Positions 37,335 to 47,407 of a DNA stretch of 64,000 bases are shown here, piece after piece (position 1 is the first letter of the stretch; every line of letters starts with the position of its first letter). A model generated the notes under the pieces. That model was given only the letters and a program-made list of their open reading frames with translations. It was not told where the DNA came from and ran no database searches. Source of the DNA: Enhydrobacter aerosaccus (GTDB lineage Bacteria > Pseudomonadota > Alphaproteobacteria > Reyranellales > Reyranellaceae); assembly GCF_900167455.1 (NCBI RefSeq), contig NZ_FUWJ01000001.1:1550001-1614000 (forward strand). Direction: 5' to 3'. The position numbers were made by a program, and so were the translations under genes.

Positions 37335-38225
37335 ATGCCAACGCCGGTCCCTCCGCAGAGTTCCGTACCGCACAGATCGCGTGCGCTCGGCGCGTTCTAT
37401 GCCATTGCCGCTGCTGCCATCTTCAGCACGGCTGGCATCATTGTTCGTCGCATCGAACTGCCCGCTTGGGACGTGTCGTTTTGGCGATCGGCCCTGCTGA
37501 CTGTCACAGCCTTGCCACTTCTGCTCGTCCATCGGCGGCGTTCCTGGGCAGCCATACGAAGCGCGGGATGGTCGCTCGTCTTCAGCGCGCTGGCGCTGGC
37601 TGGCAGTTTCATCTCCTTCATTCTCGCGCTCGAGCATGCGCCCGTCGCCAATGTGCTGATCGTGTTCGGCGTCGTTCCGTTCCTCACGGCGTTGCTGGCG
37701 CGACTGTTCCTGAATGAGCCACTTTATCGTCACACCATTGTTGCCATGGTGGTGGCCGTTGTCGGTCTCGCCTTGAGCGTCGCGGGCTCGCTCAAGTCCG
37801 GAGCGGCATTCGGTATGGCACTCGCCATGATGGTCAGCCTCTGCATGAGTGCCAATTACGTGATCGTCCGGCACCGACGCGACGTCGCCATGGCGCCGGC
37901 CGTCGCGCTGGCGGGCTTCATCTCTGCCATTATCGCCCTACCCTTCGCGCATCCACTCGATGTGGGCGGCCGGCAGCTCCTGTGGCTTCTGGCCCTCGGG
38001 CCGGGACAACTCGCAGGCGGGCTGCTGTTCTACATCGCGAGCCTCAAGCGGATTCCCGCCGGCCAGGCTGCCCTGCTAGGGCTGCTGGAGCTGGTGCTGG
38101 GCCCGATCTGGGTGTGGGTGATCGACGGCGAACAGCCCGGCAGCTTTACCCTACTGGGTGGCGCGATCGTGATCGCCGCCGCCGCGGCAAATGTCTGGCT
38201 GGATTCGCGGCGGCCCACTGGTTAA
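37335..38225 (+). CDS. EamA/DMT superfamily transporter
   Basis: Ten-helix drug/metabolite-type exporter of 296 residues with two EamA repeats: AFYAIAAAAIFSTAGIIVR and LEHAPVANVLIVFGVVPFLT in the first, MALAMMVSLCMSANYVIVRH and LLELVLGPIWVWVIDGEQPG in the second. The ATG at 37335 is preferred; a TTG nine bases upstream is weaker. Substrate unknown. It is 9 bp upstream of the CoA transferase gene. Confidence 0.88.
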   Translation: MPTPVPPQSSVPHRSRALGAFYAIAAAAIFSTAGIIVRRIELPAWDVSFWRSALLTVTALPLLLVHRRRSWAAIRSAGWSLVFSALALAGSFISFILALEHAPVANVLIVFGVVPFLTALLARLFLNEPLYRHTIVAMVVAVVGLALSVAGSLKSGAAFGMALAMMVSLCMSANYVIVRHRRDVAMAPAVALAGFISAIIALPFAHPLDVGGRQLLWLLALGPGQLAGGLLFYIASLKRIPAGQAALLGLLELVLGPIWVWVIDGEQPGSFTLLGGAIVIAAAAANVWLDSRRPTG

Positions 38226-38234
38226 GAACCGGGC

Positions 38235-39392
38235 ATGACCCAGAACACCAAGGGCCCCCTGTCGGGCGTCACCGTTGTCGATCTGTCGCGCATTCTCGCC
38301 GGCCCGTATTGCACCCTGCTCATGGCCGAGATGGGTGCCCGGGTGATCAAGGTCGAGGCGCCCAAGGGTGGCGACGATGCGCGGGCCTATGGCCCCTTCG
38401 TGAAAGGCAAGTCGGCCTACTTCGCCTCGGTCAATCGCGGCAAGGAGAGCATCTCGCTCGACCTCAAGAACGAGGCCGACCGCGCGATCTTCGAGAAGCT
38501 GCTCAAGAAAGCCGACGTGCTGGTCGAGAACTTCCGCCCTGGCACGATGGAAAAGCTGGGCTATGGCTGGGAAGCGCTGCACGCCAAGTATCCCCAGCTG
38601 ATCTATGCATCGGCATCGGGTTACGGCCATACCGGCCCCAACTCGAAGGACCCCGCCTATGACATGGTGGTCCAGGGCCAGGGCGGCATCATGAGCATCA
38701 CAGGTTCGGAAGGCGGCCCGCCGGTCCGCGTTGGTATGTCGATCGGTGATATCGGTGCGGGTCTCTACACAGCGGTGGCCGTCAACGCGGCGCTAGTCCA
38801 CCGCCTCAAGACCGGCGAGGCGACCAAGGTCGATATCGGCATGTTCGACTGCCAGATCGCCCTGCTGGAAAATGCTGTGATGCGATACACCGTCGAGGGT
38901 GAAATTCCAGGACCGCTCGGCGCCCGTCACCCGACCATCGTCCCCTTCCAGGCTTTCAAGACCTCCGACGGTTCGATCATCATCGCCGCCGGCAATGATG
39001 GGCTGTTCTTAAAGATGTGCGAGGCGCTCGAGATGCCCGCCATGGCAAGCAATCCCGAATACAAGACCAATGCCCTGAGGCAGAAGCATCACGCCAGGCT
39101 GCAGGCCGAAATCGAGGCGCGCCTGCAAGGCGGCACGACCGAGCACTGGATCGCGGTGCTGTCGAAGGCCGGTCTGCCCTGCGGTCCCATCAACAACGTC
39201 CAGCAGGCTCTCGCCCATCCGCAGGTCGCGGCGCGCAACATGCTCGTCGAGGTGCCTGATGGCAGCGGCGGTACGCTGAAGCTCGCCGGCAACCCGTTGA
39301 AGATGTCGGCCTTTGCCGATCCGCCCACGCGTCCGGCCGCTCCGGACCTCGACGGCGATCGCGCGGCAATCCTTTCCTTCATCGGCGAATAG
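38235..39392 (+). CDS. CaiB/BaiF family CoA transferase
   Basis: Class III CoA transferase of 385 residues. PLSGVTVVDLSRILAGPYCT at the N-terminus, VNRGKESISLDLKNEADRA, and the catalytic Asp in PAYDMVVQGQGGIMSITG. Family enzymes move CoA between oxalate/formate, succinate or aromatic acids and an acceptor; the donor and acceptor here cannot be told. Followed two bases later by the penicillin-acylase-family gene. Confidence 0.92.
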   Translation: MTQNTKGPLSGVTVVDLSRILAGPYCTLLMAEMGARVIKVEAPKGGDDARAYGPFVKGKSAYFASVNRGKESISLDLKNEADRAIFEKLLKKADVLVENFRPGTMEKLGYGWEALHAKYPQLIYASASGYGHTGPNSKDPAYDMVVQGQGGIMSITGSEGGPPVRVGMSIGDIGAGLYTAVAVNAALVHRLKTGEATKVDIGMFDCQIALLENAVMRYTVEGEIPGPLGARHPTIVPFQAFKTSDGSIIIAAGNDGLFLKMCEALEMPAMASNPEYKTNALRQKHHARLQAEIEARLQGGTTEHWIAVLSKAGLPCGPINNVQQALAHPQVAARNMLVEVPDGSGGTLKLAGNPLKMSAFADPPTRPAAPDLDGDRAAILSFIGE

Positions 39393-39394
39393 TC

Positions 39395-41857
39395 GTGGGG
39401 GCTTCCCCCACGGCACGGCGCAGACCTTTCCTTGTGCGCCTCGGCATCGGCCTCGCCAAGCTCGCGGCCGGCATCGGACTGGCGTTCGTCGTCTTTCTGG
39501 TGGGAACCTACTTCCAGGTCCGTGGCGCCCTTCCGCCCTACAGTGGCCAGATCGACGTGCGTGGTCCCAAGGCCTCGATAGAGATCCTGCGCGACAAGAA
39601 TGCGGTGCCGCACATCATCGCCGGCTCGATCGAGGACGCCGTGTTCGGGCTCGGCTATGTCCATGCGCAGGACCGCTTCTGGCAGATGGAGATGATGCGG
39701 CGCCTGGCCCAGGGGCGCCTGTCGGAGATCCTGCCGCCGGCGCTCATCGGCCAAGGCATCGTCGATACGGACCGGACGATGCGTGGTCTCGGCCTCTATC
39801 GCGCCGCGTCCGATAGCGTTAGCGCTCTTTCGCCAGGCGCTCGTACCATTCTCGATGCCTATGCCGCCGGCGTGAACGCCTGGATCGGCGATGACGATCG
39901 GCAGTACGGCCTGGAACTCACGCTCGTGCGCCTGCTCTCGGCCGGCCGTTATAAGCCGGAGAAATGGCAGCCCGCAGACTCCATCGTCTGGCAGAAGCTG
40001 ATGGCGCTGACGCTGGATGGCAACTGGCGCGCCGAACTGTTCCGCTCGCTGGTCCTGCGCCGGATCGGCGAAGATGGGCTCAAGACCTTCATGGAGCCCG
40101 CGGGCGAAAGCCGCGATGCCACGCTGAGCCTCGTGAACGAGGCGCTGAAGGGACTCGACCTCGAGTGGCTCTATCGCGGCACCGACAACATCGCCACGCG
40201 CAAACGCGAAGCCTCCAACGAATGGGTGCTGTCGGGAGCGCACACGGTGTCGGGCAAGCCGCTGCTCGCCAACGATCCGCATCTCGGCCTGGGCTTTCCC
40301 GGTCTGTGGTACCTCGCCCGCCTGGTCGGCCCGGGCTTCGATATCCGCGGCGCCTCGGCGCCAGGCGGTCCCGGGATCGTTCTCGGCCACAATGCCAGCA
40401 TCGGCTGGGGCTTCACGACCACCAATCTCGACAGCCAGGATCTGTTCGTCGAGCGCATCGATCCGACCGATCCCAGCCGATACCTTACCCCCGACGGCTC
40501 ACGGCCCTTCGGCATGCGCGACGAGACCATCAACGTGCTCTGGGGCCAGCCGATCCAGATGCATGTTCGCGACACCCGCCATGGTGTCGTGATCAACGAT
40601 TTCCTGACCCGCGCCGACCAGACCGTCCCGCCAGGCCATGTGCTGGCGCTGCAGGCGACGGCGCTCGATGGCGCCGACACGTCGATCGAAGGATTCATTC
40701 GCATCGGACTGGCACAGAACTGGGACGATTTCCTCGCCGCCACGCGCAAGATCATCACGCCGATGCAGAACATCGTCTATGCCGACACGGCCGGAAACAT
40801 CGGCCTCGTGGCGCCGGCGCGGGTGCCGATCCGCCGCAAGGGCGACGGCTCGCTGCCCTCGCCCGGCTGGACCGGTGATTACGACTGGGCGAGCTTCGTG
40901 CCGTTCGACGAACTGCCCCGCACCTTCAATCCGCCGAGCGGCATCATCGTCAATGCCAATGCACGCCTCGTGCCTGACGATTACCGTCATTTCATCAGCC
41001 GCGACTGGGCAGAACCCTATCGTCAGCGCCGAGCCAACCAGCTGCTGCGCGAAGTCGAGCGCCATCCCGTCTACGGCATGATCGCCATCCAGGCCGACAA
41101 TCTCTCACCCGATGCGGCCGAGATCCTGCCGGTGCTGTTGAAGGTACCGCCCCGCAATGCGCGCGCCGCCAAGGTCCAGGACCTGATGAGCCGCTGGAAC
41201 CGCTTCATGCTTGCCGACCGGCCGGAGCCCCTGATCTACGCGGCCTGGCTGATGGAGCTGCAACGCGCGCTTCTGGCCGACGAGGTCGGCGAGGATCTTT
41301 ACGCCGACATGGCTGCGCCCAACGTGCCTCTGCTGCTGCGCATCCTGAGGGACCGACCGCAATGGTGCGACGACCGGAAGACGACGGCCGTCGAGTCCTG
41401 CGACGATATCGTCGCCGCCTCCCTCGATCGGGCGTTGGACCGGATCTCGCGCTCGCAGGGCGGCAATATCGACACCTGGCGATGGGGGCTCGAACACGAC
41501 GCCGCTCACAAGCATGCGTTGTTCGACAGTATCCCCCTGTTGCGCGATTTCGCTTCGATCCGCTTCCCCTCCGACGGCGGCGCGCAGACATTGAACCGCG
41601 CGACACCGGCGTTTCGGGGACCGCGTCCCTTCGAGGCGGTGCATGGCGCCACCTATCGGGCGATCTATGATTTCAGCGATCTCGACAACAGCCGGTTCGC
41701 CATACCTCTGGGCGAATCCGGCAACATGTTCTCTCGCTGGTCGCGGAACTTCCTGAGCGGCTGGCGCAGCTTCAGCTATATCACGATTGCCGGTACGCCG
41801 GCGGAACTGGAGCGGACCGGAGTCGGCACCCTCCGCATAAATCCCCCAACGCCCTGA
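39395..41857 (+). CDS. Penicillin acylase family (Ntn-hydrolase) protein
   Basis: 820-residue exported precursor with GTG start. Residues about 15-42 form a hydrophobic signal anchor (LAKLAAGIGLAFVVFLVGTY). The alpha chain contains GLGYVHAQDRFWQMEMMRRL; the beta chain should start at the catalytic Ser274 in KREA/SNEWVLSGAHTVSGKP, followed by PLLANDPHLGLGFPGLWY. Autocleavage to a two-chain periplasmic enzyme is expected. True substrates are probably N-acyl amino acids or quorum-sensing lactones rather than penicillin, a family-level expectation. Confidence 0.92.
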   Translation: MGASPTARRRPFLVRLGIGLAKLAAGIGLAFVVFLVGTYFQVRGALPPYSGQIDVRGPKASIEILRDKNAVPHIIAGSIEDAVFGLGYVHAQDRFWQMEMMRRLAQGRLSEILPPALIGQGIVDTDRTMRGLGLYRAASDSVSALSPGARTILDAYAAGVNAWIGDDDRQYGLELTLVRLLSAGRYKPEKWQPADSIVWQKLMALTLDGNWRAELFRSLVLRRIGEDGLKTFMEPAGESRDATLSLVNEALKGLDLEWLYRGTDNIATRKREASNEWVLSGAHTVSGKPLLANDPHLGLGFPGLWYLARLVGPGFDIRGASAPGGPGIVLGHNASIGWGFTTTNLDSQDLFVERIDPTDPSRYLTPDGSRPFGMRDETINVLWGQPIQMHVRDTRHGVVINDFLTRADQTVPPGHVLALQATALDGADTSIEGFIRIGLAQNWDDFLAATRKIITPMQNIVYADTAGNIGLVAPARVPIRRKGDGSLPSPGWTGDYDWASFVPFDELPRTFNPPSGIIVNANARLVPDDYRHFISRDWAEPYRQRRANQLLREVERHPVYGMIAIQADNLSPDAAEILPVLLKVPPRNARAAKVQDLMSRWNRFMLADRPEPLIYAAWLMELQRALLADEVGEDLYADMAAPNVPLLLRILRDRPQWCDDRKTTAVESCDDIVAASLDRALDRISRSQGGNIDTWRWGLEHDAAHKHALFDSIPLLRDFASIRFPSDGGAQTLNRATPAFRGPRPFEAVHGATYRAIYDFSDLDNSRFAIPLGESGNMFSRWSRNFLSGWRSFSYITIAGTPAELERTGVGTLRINPPTP

Positions 41858-41883
41858 GCCCGCTTCGGCCGCCTCGGGCCGAT

Positions 41884-42720
41884 CTAGCTTGGGCGGTCGC
41901 CGGCCAATGTCACCCGATGCATGACGCGGCGGAAGCCGTGATAGTCGTTGATCGGATTATGCATCGTACAGCGATTGTCCCAGAAGGCGACCGAGCCGAC
42001 CTGCCAGCGGAAACGGCAGGTGAACTCCGGCTTCGTCTGCTGCTCCCACAGGAACCGGAGCAGCGGCGCGCTCTCCTTCTCGGTCCATCCCTTGATGCAG
42101 GCGGTGTGGGCGTCCGAGGTGAACAGTGCCTTGCGGCCTGTCTCGGGATGGGTGCGCACGATCGGGTGCTCGGCCGTCAGCACCTTGAGCTCGGCCCCCG
42201 CCTCCTTCATGCGATCCTCGCGCGTCTTGGTCACCTCTGCCTTCGCCGATGAGCTGACGCCGATCAGGCCCTCGAGCGTCTGCTTCAGGCCGTCCGACAG
42301 GCTCTCGTAAGCGAGATACTGATTGGCGAACATCGTGTCGCCGCCATAGGGCGGAACCTCACGCGCCAACAGCATGGTGCCCATCGGTGGGCGCTCCATG
42401 TAGGTCGTATCGGCATGCCAGATGCCACCGAAATTGTGACGCTCATGTTCGAGCTTCACGACCGGTGTAATCATCGGCGCCTCCGGCAGTCCCTTGAGCT
42501 GCGGGTACTCCACCGGCTCTCCGAAGCGCCTGGCGAAGGCAAGCTGCTGTTGCGGCGTCACCTTCTGGTCGCGCAGGAAGATCACGAGATGATCGAGCAA
42601 CGCCTGCCGCACCTCGCCCACCACCTCGTCCTCGAGGTCGCGGGCCATGTCGACGCCGAAGATCTCCGCGCCCAGCGCACCGGCGACGGGTCTCACTTCG
42701 ATATGCTGATAATTGCGCAT
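41884..42720 (-). CDS. TauD/TfdA family alpha-ketoglutarate dioxygenase
   Basis: Non-heme iron enzyme of 278 residues. The iron motif is WHADTTYMERPP (HxD) with the distal His in CTMHNPINDYHG and the 2-oxoglutarate Arg in GFRRVMHRVTLAG. Taurine, alkyl sulfate or phenoxy acid dioxygenases belong here; the substrate is unknown. It is followed on the same strand by the crotonase-family gene. Confidence 0.92.
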   Translation of the reverse strand: MRNYQHIEVRPVAGALGAEIFGVDMARDLEDEVVGEVRQALLDHLVIFLRDQKVTPQQQLAFARRFGEPVEYPQLKGLPEAPMITPVVKLEHERHNFGGIWHADTTYMERPPMGTMLLAREVPPYGGDTMFANQYLAYESLSDGLKQTLEGLIGVSSSAKAEVTKTREDRMKEAGAELKVLTAEHPIVRTHPETGRKALFTSDAHTACIKGWTEKESAPLLRFLWEQQTKPEFTCRFRWQVGSVAFWDNRCTMHNPINDYHGFRRVMHRVTLAGDRPS

Positions 42721-42724
42721 GATG

Positions 42725-43540
42725 TCAGTCCTTCGCCCAGGAGGGAGATTTCTTGTTCAGAAAGGCGGCGATGCCTTCGCTGGCCTGAGGGCGACGCAAC
42801 AAGCCGACAAGGCTGTGCGCCGCATCGTCGAGAACGGCGTGCTGGTCTTCCGTGGCCGATGCCAGCGTCAGGCGCTTCACGGTCGCGAGCGCCTGCGGCT
42901 CGAGCTTCAGGACATCGTCGATCGCCGCCTTCAATGTCCGGTTCAGATCGGCCGTCGTCGCGCATAGATGGCGCCCGACGCCGATCCTGTAGGCCTCGGC
43001 CGCGTCGATCACGCGTGCCGTGAGCGCCAGGTCGCGCGTTGCCCCCTCGCCAATCCGCCGGACAATGAAAGGCAGGATCTGCGAGGGAATGAATCCGGCC
43101 TTCGGCTCGGGCAACCCGAACCGCGCGCTTTCGTGCAGGATTACCACGTCCGAGCAGCAGGCCATGCCAAAGCCGCCACCGACAGCCGATCCCTCGACGA
43201 CGGCGATCGTCGGTTGCGGCACGGTGTTCAGCGCATCGAGCGCACGTCCGAACTGGCGATAGTTGGCCACCAGCGGATCCGCCGTTCCGTTGCCGTTGGT
43301 CTTATCCGGCGCGGGCGGCATCTCCGCCATCGCCGCGAGGTCGCCGCCCGCGGAGAAGTGGCCTCCAGCCCCGCGCAGCACCAAAAGGCGACATTCATTA
43401 TCGGCCGCAACGCGATTGAAGGCGTCCTCGAGCTCCAGCATCATGGCCTGGGTCAGCGCATTGCGTCTCTCCGGCCGATTGAGCATCAGCCGCATTACGG
43501 CGCCGTCCCGGGTCAGGGTGATGGTGTCGTAGTCGCCCAT
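42725..43540 (-). CDS. Enoyl-CoA hydratase/isomerase family protein
   Basis: Crotonase-fold protein of 271 residues. LNRPERRNALTQAMMLELED, GGHFSAGGDLAAMAEMP and the second oxyanion region VEGSAVGGGFGMACCSDVVI; PEPKAGFIPSQILPFIVRRI contains the catalytic-site region with a Lys where hydratases usually have a second Glu, so isomerase or hydrolase chemistry is possible. The ATG at 43540 was chosen because upstream in-frame sequence to 43654 overlaps the divergent mepA region. Confidence 0.88.
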   Translation of the reverse strand: MGDYDTITLTRDGAVMRLMLNRPERRNALTQAMMLELEDAFNRVAADNECRLLVLRGAGGHFSAGGDLAAMAEMPPAPDKTNGNGTADPLVANYRQFGRALDALNTVPQPTIAVVEGSAVGGGFGMACCSDVVILHESARFGLPEPKAGFIPSQILPFIVRRIGEGATRDLALTARVIDAAEAYRIGVGRHLCATTADLNRTLKAAIDDVLKLEPQALATVKRLTLASATEDQHAVLDDAAHSLVGLLRRPQASEGIAAFLNKKSPSWAKD

Positions 43541-43577
43541 GGGCAAACTCTTAGCGGCCGGGTATCCTGGCAACAAG

Positions 43578-44396
43578 ATGAAGCGTGCCGTCGTTTCGCT
43601 GATCGCAGCCTTGCTTTGCTCCGCCTTCGACTGGTCGGACGTAAAGACTCCCACCTCGGGTCCGACACAGTCGATCGGCTTCTACTCCGCCGGGTGCATT
43701 CAGGGTGCCAGGGCACTGCCGTTCGACGGGCCGGGCTACGAGGCCATTCGAATCAGTCGCAACCGCTACTGGGGCCAGCCCGTCACGCTCGACTTCATCC
43801 AGACGCTGGGCAAGAAGATGCAAGCTGCCGGTCAGGCGCCGTTGCTGATTGGCGATATCGGCCAGCCGCGCGGCGGGCCCTCGCCCACCGGCCACGCCTC
43901 CCATCAGGATGGCCTCGACGCCGACATCTGGTTCGAACGCCAGGTCGGTCCTGCCGTCCCGCCGGCGGCACGCGAAAATCCCCGCCTGCGTTCCCTGGTT
44001 CGCGACGATCTGTCGATCGACGATGACGTCTTCGGTCCCCAGCATGTCCAGCTTCTCAAGGCGACGGCCGAGACGCCCAATCTCGATCGCATGTTCGTCA
44101 ATCGCTGGATCAAGGCCCGGCTTTGCCACACTGTCACCGGCGATCGCAGCTGGCTGCGCAAGCTCGTCCCTTGGTATGGACACGACGATCACTTCCATAT
44201 CCGGCTGTACTGTCCGCCGGGCAATCCGCAATGCCAGCCGCAGGCCGACTATGCTCAGGACGATGGCTGTGGCGCGGCCCTCGACTGGTGGCTGAAGCAG
44301 CCGCCCGTCGTCTTCCCGGTCGAGGACGTGCCACCGAAGAAGCCGTATCGGCCCAAGCTTCCGTCGGCCTGTGACGCCGTGCTACGGGCGCCCTGA
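43578..44396 (+). CDS. mepA: Penicillin-insensitive murein DD-endopeptidase MepA
   Basis: Periplasmic zinc LAS-family endopeptidase cutting peptidoglycan crosslinks, 272 residues, with a short N-terminal signal (MKRAVVSLIAALLCSAF). Zinc ligands are in GHASHQDGLDADIWF (HxxxxxxD) and in YGHDDHFHIRLYCPPGNP (HxH). The segment IGFYSAGCIQGARALP is typical of the family start. It sits just upstream, on the other strand, of an ABC-2 exporter operon. Confidence 0.93.
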   Translation: MKRAVVSLIAALLCSAFDWSDVKTPTSGPTQSIGFYSAGCIQGARALPFDGPGYEAIRISRNRYWGQPVTLDFIQTLGKKMQAAGQAPLLIGDIGQPRGGPSPTGHASHQDGLDADIWFERQVGPAVPPAARENPRLRSLVRDDLSIDDDVFGPQHVQLLKATAETPNLDRMFVNRWIKARLCHTVTGDRSWLRKLVPWYGHDDHFHIRLYCPPGNPQCQPQADYAQDDGCGAALDWWLKQPPVVFPVEDVPPKKPYRPKLPSACDAVLRAP

Positions 44397-44404
44397 TCGG
44401 TAAC

Positions 44405-45202
44405 TTACTCGCCCTGACTCAGCAGGCTGCCGGCCCGGCGCGACGCGCGGAAGAACCACAGGAAGATCTGGAAGCCCGCTACGAGGTAAGCCACCGACAA
44501 GGCAAAGGCCAAGCCTAGCAGATGCCAGTGCACGGTGTGCTGCAGCAGGATCGCCCGCATCCCCTCGAAAACGTACGATGTCGGCAGGCCATAGGACAGG
44601 ACCTGCAGCCAGTGCGGCAGAACCGATATCGGATAGTAGACACCGCTGATCGGCATCAGGATGAAGACGGCCGCCCAGGCGAAGGTTTCCGCACTCTGCC
44701 CGACCCGCATGATCAGGCCCGACATCGCGAGGCCGATCGACCAGGAGAACATCTGCAGGATGGCGAAGAAGGCAAGCAGTGGCAGGCCGAGACTGTAGAT
44801 CGAGAATCCGAAGAAGGCCCACGCCATCAACGACACCGGAATCAACCCCAACAAGGTGCGCAGCAGAGCCGCAATGATGATGCCGGTCGCCATCTCCCAT
44901 GACCGGATGGGACTGACGAACAGATGGCCGAGATTGCGCGACCACATCTCCTCGAGAAAGGCGATGGACAGAGAGAGATTGCCACGCACCACGACTTCCC
45001 AGAGCAACAGACCTGAAAGCAGGATTCCGCCCGCCTGTGCCACGAACGAAGCTTGTGGCAGCAGGTATTGGGTCATGAACCCCCACATGACCATCTGCAC
45101 CGCCGGCCAATAGATGGTGTCGACCAGCCTCATCACCGAGCTGCGCCAGATATAGATGTGGCGCAGCACCAGCGCATGGATACGGCCGACGGACCCGCTC
45201 AT
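44405..45202 (-). CDS. ABC-2 type exporter permease
   Basis: Six-helix integral membrane subunit of 265 residues: RLVDTIYWPAVQMVMWGFMT, LLLWEVVVRGNLSLSIAFLE and PISGVYYPISVLPHWLQVLS are the typical ABC-2 helices, ending in AGFQIFLWFFRASRRAGSLL. The ATG at 45202 overlaps the ATPase stop as ATGA. Together they form an exporter; the cargo is unknown. Confidence 0.91.
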   Translation of the reverse strand: MSGSVGRIHALVLRHIYIWRSSVMRLVDTIYWPAVQMVMWGFMTQYLLPQASFVAQAGGILLSGLLLWEVVVRGNLSLSIAFLEEMWSRNLGHLFVSPIRSWEMATGIIIAALLRTLLGLIPVSLMAWAFFGFSIYSLGLPLLAFFAILQMFSWSIGLAMSGLIMRVGQSAETFAWAAVFILMPISGVYYPISVLPHWLQVLSYGLPTSYVFEGMRAILLQHTVHWHLLGLAFALSVAYLVAGFQIFLWFFRASRRAGSLLSQGE

Positions 45203-45972
45203 TTCGCGGCCTCGTTCCGCCTGAGCGCTTCGAGGCCGCGCCCGCGGCCACGCGCCATGTCGAGGAAGACCTGCTCCATGTCCTCCCGGCCGAAGCGCTC
45301 GATCAGCTCGCGCGGGCTGCCGCGATCGAACACCCGCCCGGACTGCAGCAGGATCACGTCGTCGCACAGCCGCTCGACCTCCGACATGTTGTGCGATGCC
45401 AGCAGGATCGTCGCCTGCGTCTGGGCCTGGTAGTCCTTCAGATAGGTGCGAACCCAGTCGGCAGTGTCAGGATCGAGCGAAGCCGTGGGCTCGTCGAGCA
45501 ACAGCACATCGGGCTTGTTGATGAGGGCCTTGGCCAGGGCTACCCGGGTCTTCTGGCCGGCCGACAGTTTGCCCGTCTGACGGTCGAGGAAGGCAGCGAC
45601 CTGCATGAGCTCGGCGATTTCGTCGATCCGCCGGCGCAGCTGCTTGACGCCGTAAAGCCGGCCATAGAACAGAAGGTTCTGTCGCACCGTTAGCCGATGC
45701 GGCAGATCCACATATGGCGAGGAGAAATTCATGCGCGGCAACGCCGCGTAGCGCTGTCGCCGCATATCGATGCCCAGGACATGAATCTCGCCCGCCGTGG
45801 GCTCCAGAAGCCCGAGCAGCATGGAGATGGTCGTGGTCTTGCCGGCGCCGTTGCCGCCCAGCAGCCCCAGCACCGCGCCGTGCTGGACAGCGAAGGTCAG
45901 ATCGTCGACGGCGACGACCTCACCATACACCTTGCGCAGATGCCGGACGTCGATGGAAGGAACTGCGAGCAT
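45199..45972 (-). CDS. ABC exporter ATP-binding protein
   Basis: 257 residues. Walker A GGNGAGKTTTISMLLGLLE, Q-loop in PRMNFSSPYVDLPHRLTVRQ, signature KLSAGQKTRVALAKALI and Walker B DVLLLDEPTASLDPDTADW. The LSAGQ and the PYVDLPHRLT loop match the ATPase of oligosaccharide or lipid exporters (NodI-like). It precedes the permease and shares its operon; the promoter must be in the 112-bp gap to the aminotransferase. Confidence 0.92.
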   Translation of the reverse strand: MLAVPSIDVRHLRKVYGEVVAVDDLTFAVQHGAVLGLLGGNGAGKTTTISMLLGLLEPTAGEIHVLGIDMRRQRYAALPRMNFSSPYVDLPHRLTVRQNLLFYGRLYGVKQLRRRIDEIAELMQVAAFLDRQTGKLSAGQKTRVALAKALINKPDVLLLDEPTASLDPDTADWVRTYLKDYQAQTQATILLASHNMSEVERLCDDVILLQSGRVFDRGSPRELIERFGREDMEQVFLDMARGRGRGLEALRRNEAAK

Positions 45973-46084
45973 CCAACTTCCGTCGTCCCCACCGCAGCAG
46001 AGCGGAGCGGAAGGAACCTGTCTTGAACCAAGCGAAAGAGACTGTCGTCAGAGCCGCGGACGTTACTCCGTTCGCTCCGGGAGT

Positions 46085-47296
46085 CTATAACGTCTTGACC
46101 GCCGCCTCGATGCGGTCAAGGCCGAGGCTGACACGCTCCGTGCTGGAGGCGAAGCAAAGTCGGATGTTGCCTTGGCCACCCGGACCGAATGCCTCGCCGG
46201 GCGCAAGGCCGACCTTGTATTCCTTCGCCAGCTTTTTGCAGAAGGCGAGCGTATCGCTGACGCCCTCGACGCTGAAGAAGGCGTAGAAGGCTGCTTCCGG
46301 CCGCGAGACCGTGATCCGCGGCAAGCCCGAGAGGCGCTGGAACACCAGTTCACGGCCGGCACGGCAACGCTCGATCATTTCGGCGATGAAGGCATCGCCC
46401 TTCTCGAGTGCCGCAACGGCCCCGCGCTGAAGGAAGGCGGGCAAGCCCGACGTGTTGATCTGCACCAGTTTGGCGAACTGGTCTCCCAATGCCGCCGGAT
46501 GGGTGAGCCAGCCGATGCGCCAACCGGTCATCGCCCAGGGCTTCGAGAAGCTGTTGAGCACAATCAGCGGATCGTCCGGGCCGGCGATCTCGAGGAAAGA
46601 TGGAGCAACCTGGCGTCCATCCGGTCGCTGTCCATAGGTAAGCCGCGCATAGACCTCGTCGGCCATGATCCAGAGTCCGCGCTTCCTGGCAAAATCCAGG
46701 ACCGCCTGCTGCTCCTCGGCGCTCATCGTCCAGCCGGTCGGATTCCCCGGCGAGTTGATGAAGATGGCGCGGGTCCGTTCATCCACCGCATCGAACAGGC
46801 GCTGCAGGTCGAGCTTCCAGCCACCCGCCGGCGTACGATCCAGCGCCACATACCTGGGCTGACCATGAACCAGCTTCACAGCGGAGGTGATGTTCGGCCA
46901 GATGGGCGAAACGATGAGCACATTGTCACCGGGATCGAGCAACAGCTGGCACACCAGAAGAATGGCCTGCATGCCGCCGGTGGTCGCACTGATCCGGTCG
47001 ACCGGGCATTTTATATTGTACAGGCGCTCGGTGTAGGCGGAGAGCGCGGCCCTCAACTCGGGCAGGCCTCGCTGCCAGGTGTAGAACGTCTCTCCGGCTC
47101 CCAATCCCGATGCCGCCGCCTCGCGAATGAAGTCCGGCGTGACCATATCACTTTCGCCGAACCACAGCGGCACGACATCGGGATCGCCGAACACCGACAT
47201 CGAAACCTCGGCGATTGGCGTTTCGGGAAGGCCGGCAATGGCCCCGCTCAGTCCGGCCTGCAGTCCGGGCGGCAAAAATCGGGAATCACTTTGCAT
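46085..47296 (-). CDS. Class I/II aminotransferase
   Basis: PLP fold-type I enzyme of 403 residues. WQRGLPELRAALSAYTERL, SPGNPTGWTMSAEEQQAVLD and the Schiff-base Lys in NSFSKPWAMTGWRIGWLTHP; RLCFASSTERVSLGLDRIEA is the C-terminal Arg region for the alpha-carboxylate. Aspartate or aromatic aminotransferase activity is plausible. The ATG at 47296 was chosen over an upstream in-frame ATG at 47368 by alignment of the conserved start. Confidence 0.9.
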   Translation of the reverse strand: MQSDSRFLPPGLQAGLSGAIAGLPETPIAEVSMSVFGDPDVVPLWFGESDMVTPDFIREAAASGLGAGETFYTWQRGLPELRAALSAYTERLYNIKCPVDRISATTGGMQAILLVCQLLLDPGDNVLIVSPIWPNITSAVKLVHGQPRYVALDRTPAGGWKLDLQRLFDAVDERTRAIFINSPGNPTGWTMSAEEQQAVLDFARKRGLWIMADEVYARLTYGQRPDGRQVAPSFLEIAGPDDPLIVLNSFSKPWAMTGWRIGWLTHPAALGDQFAKLVQINTSGLPAFLQRGAVAALEKGDAFIAEMIERCRAGRELVFQRLSGLPRITVSRPEAAFYAFFSVEGVSDTLAFCKKLAKEYKVGLAPGEAFGPGGQGNIRLCFASSTERVSLGLDRIEAAVKTL

Positions 47297-47407
47297 GTCT
47301 TGACGTAACCCATTGGATGCAAAGACGCCACCCTCTGCTACCCCGACTATTCTTGGCGGGGAGGCCAAGTCTGGCTATCGTTGACACCACATCCGGGAGT
47401 TAGACCG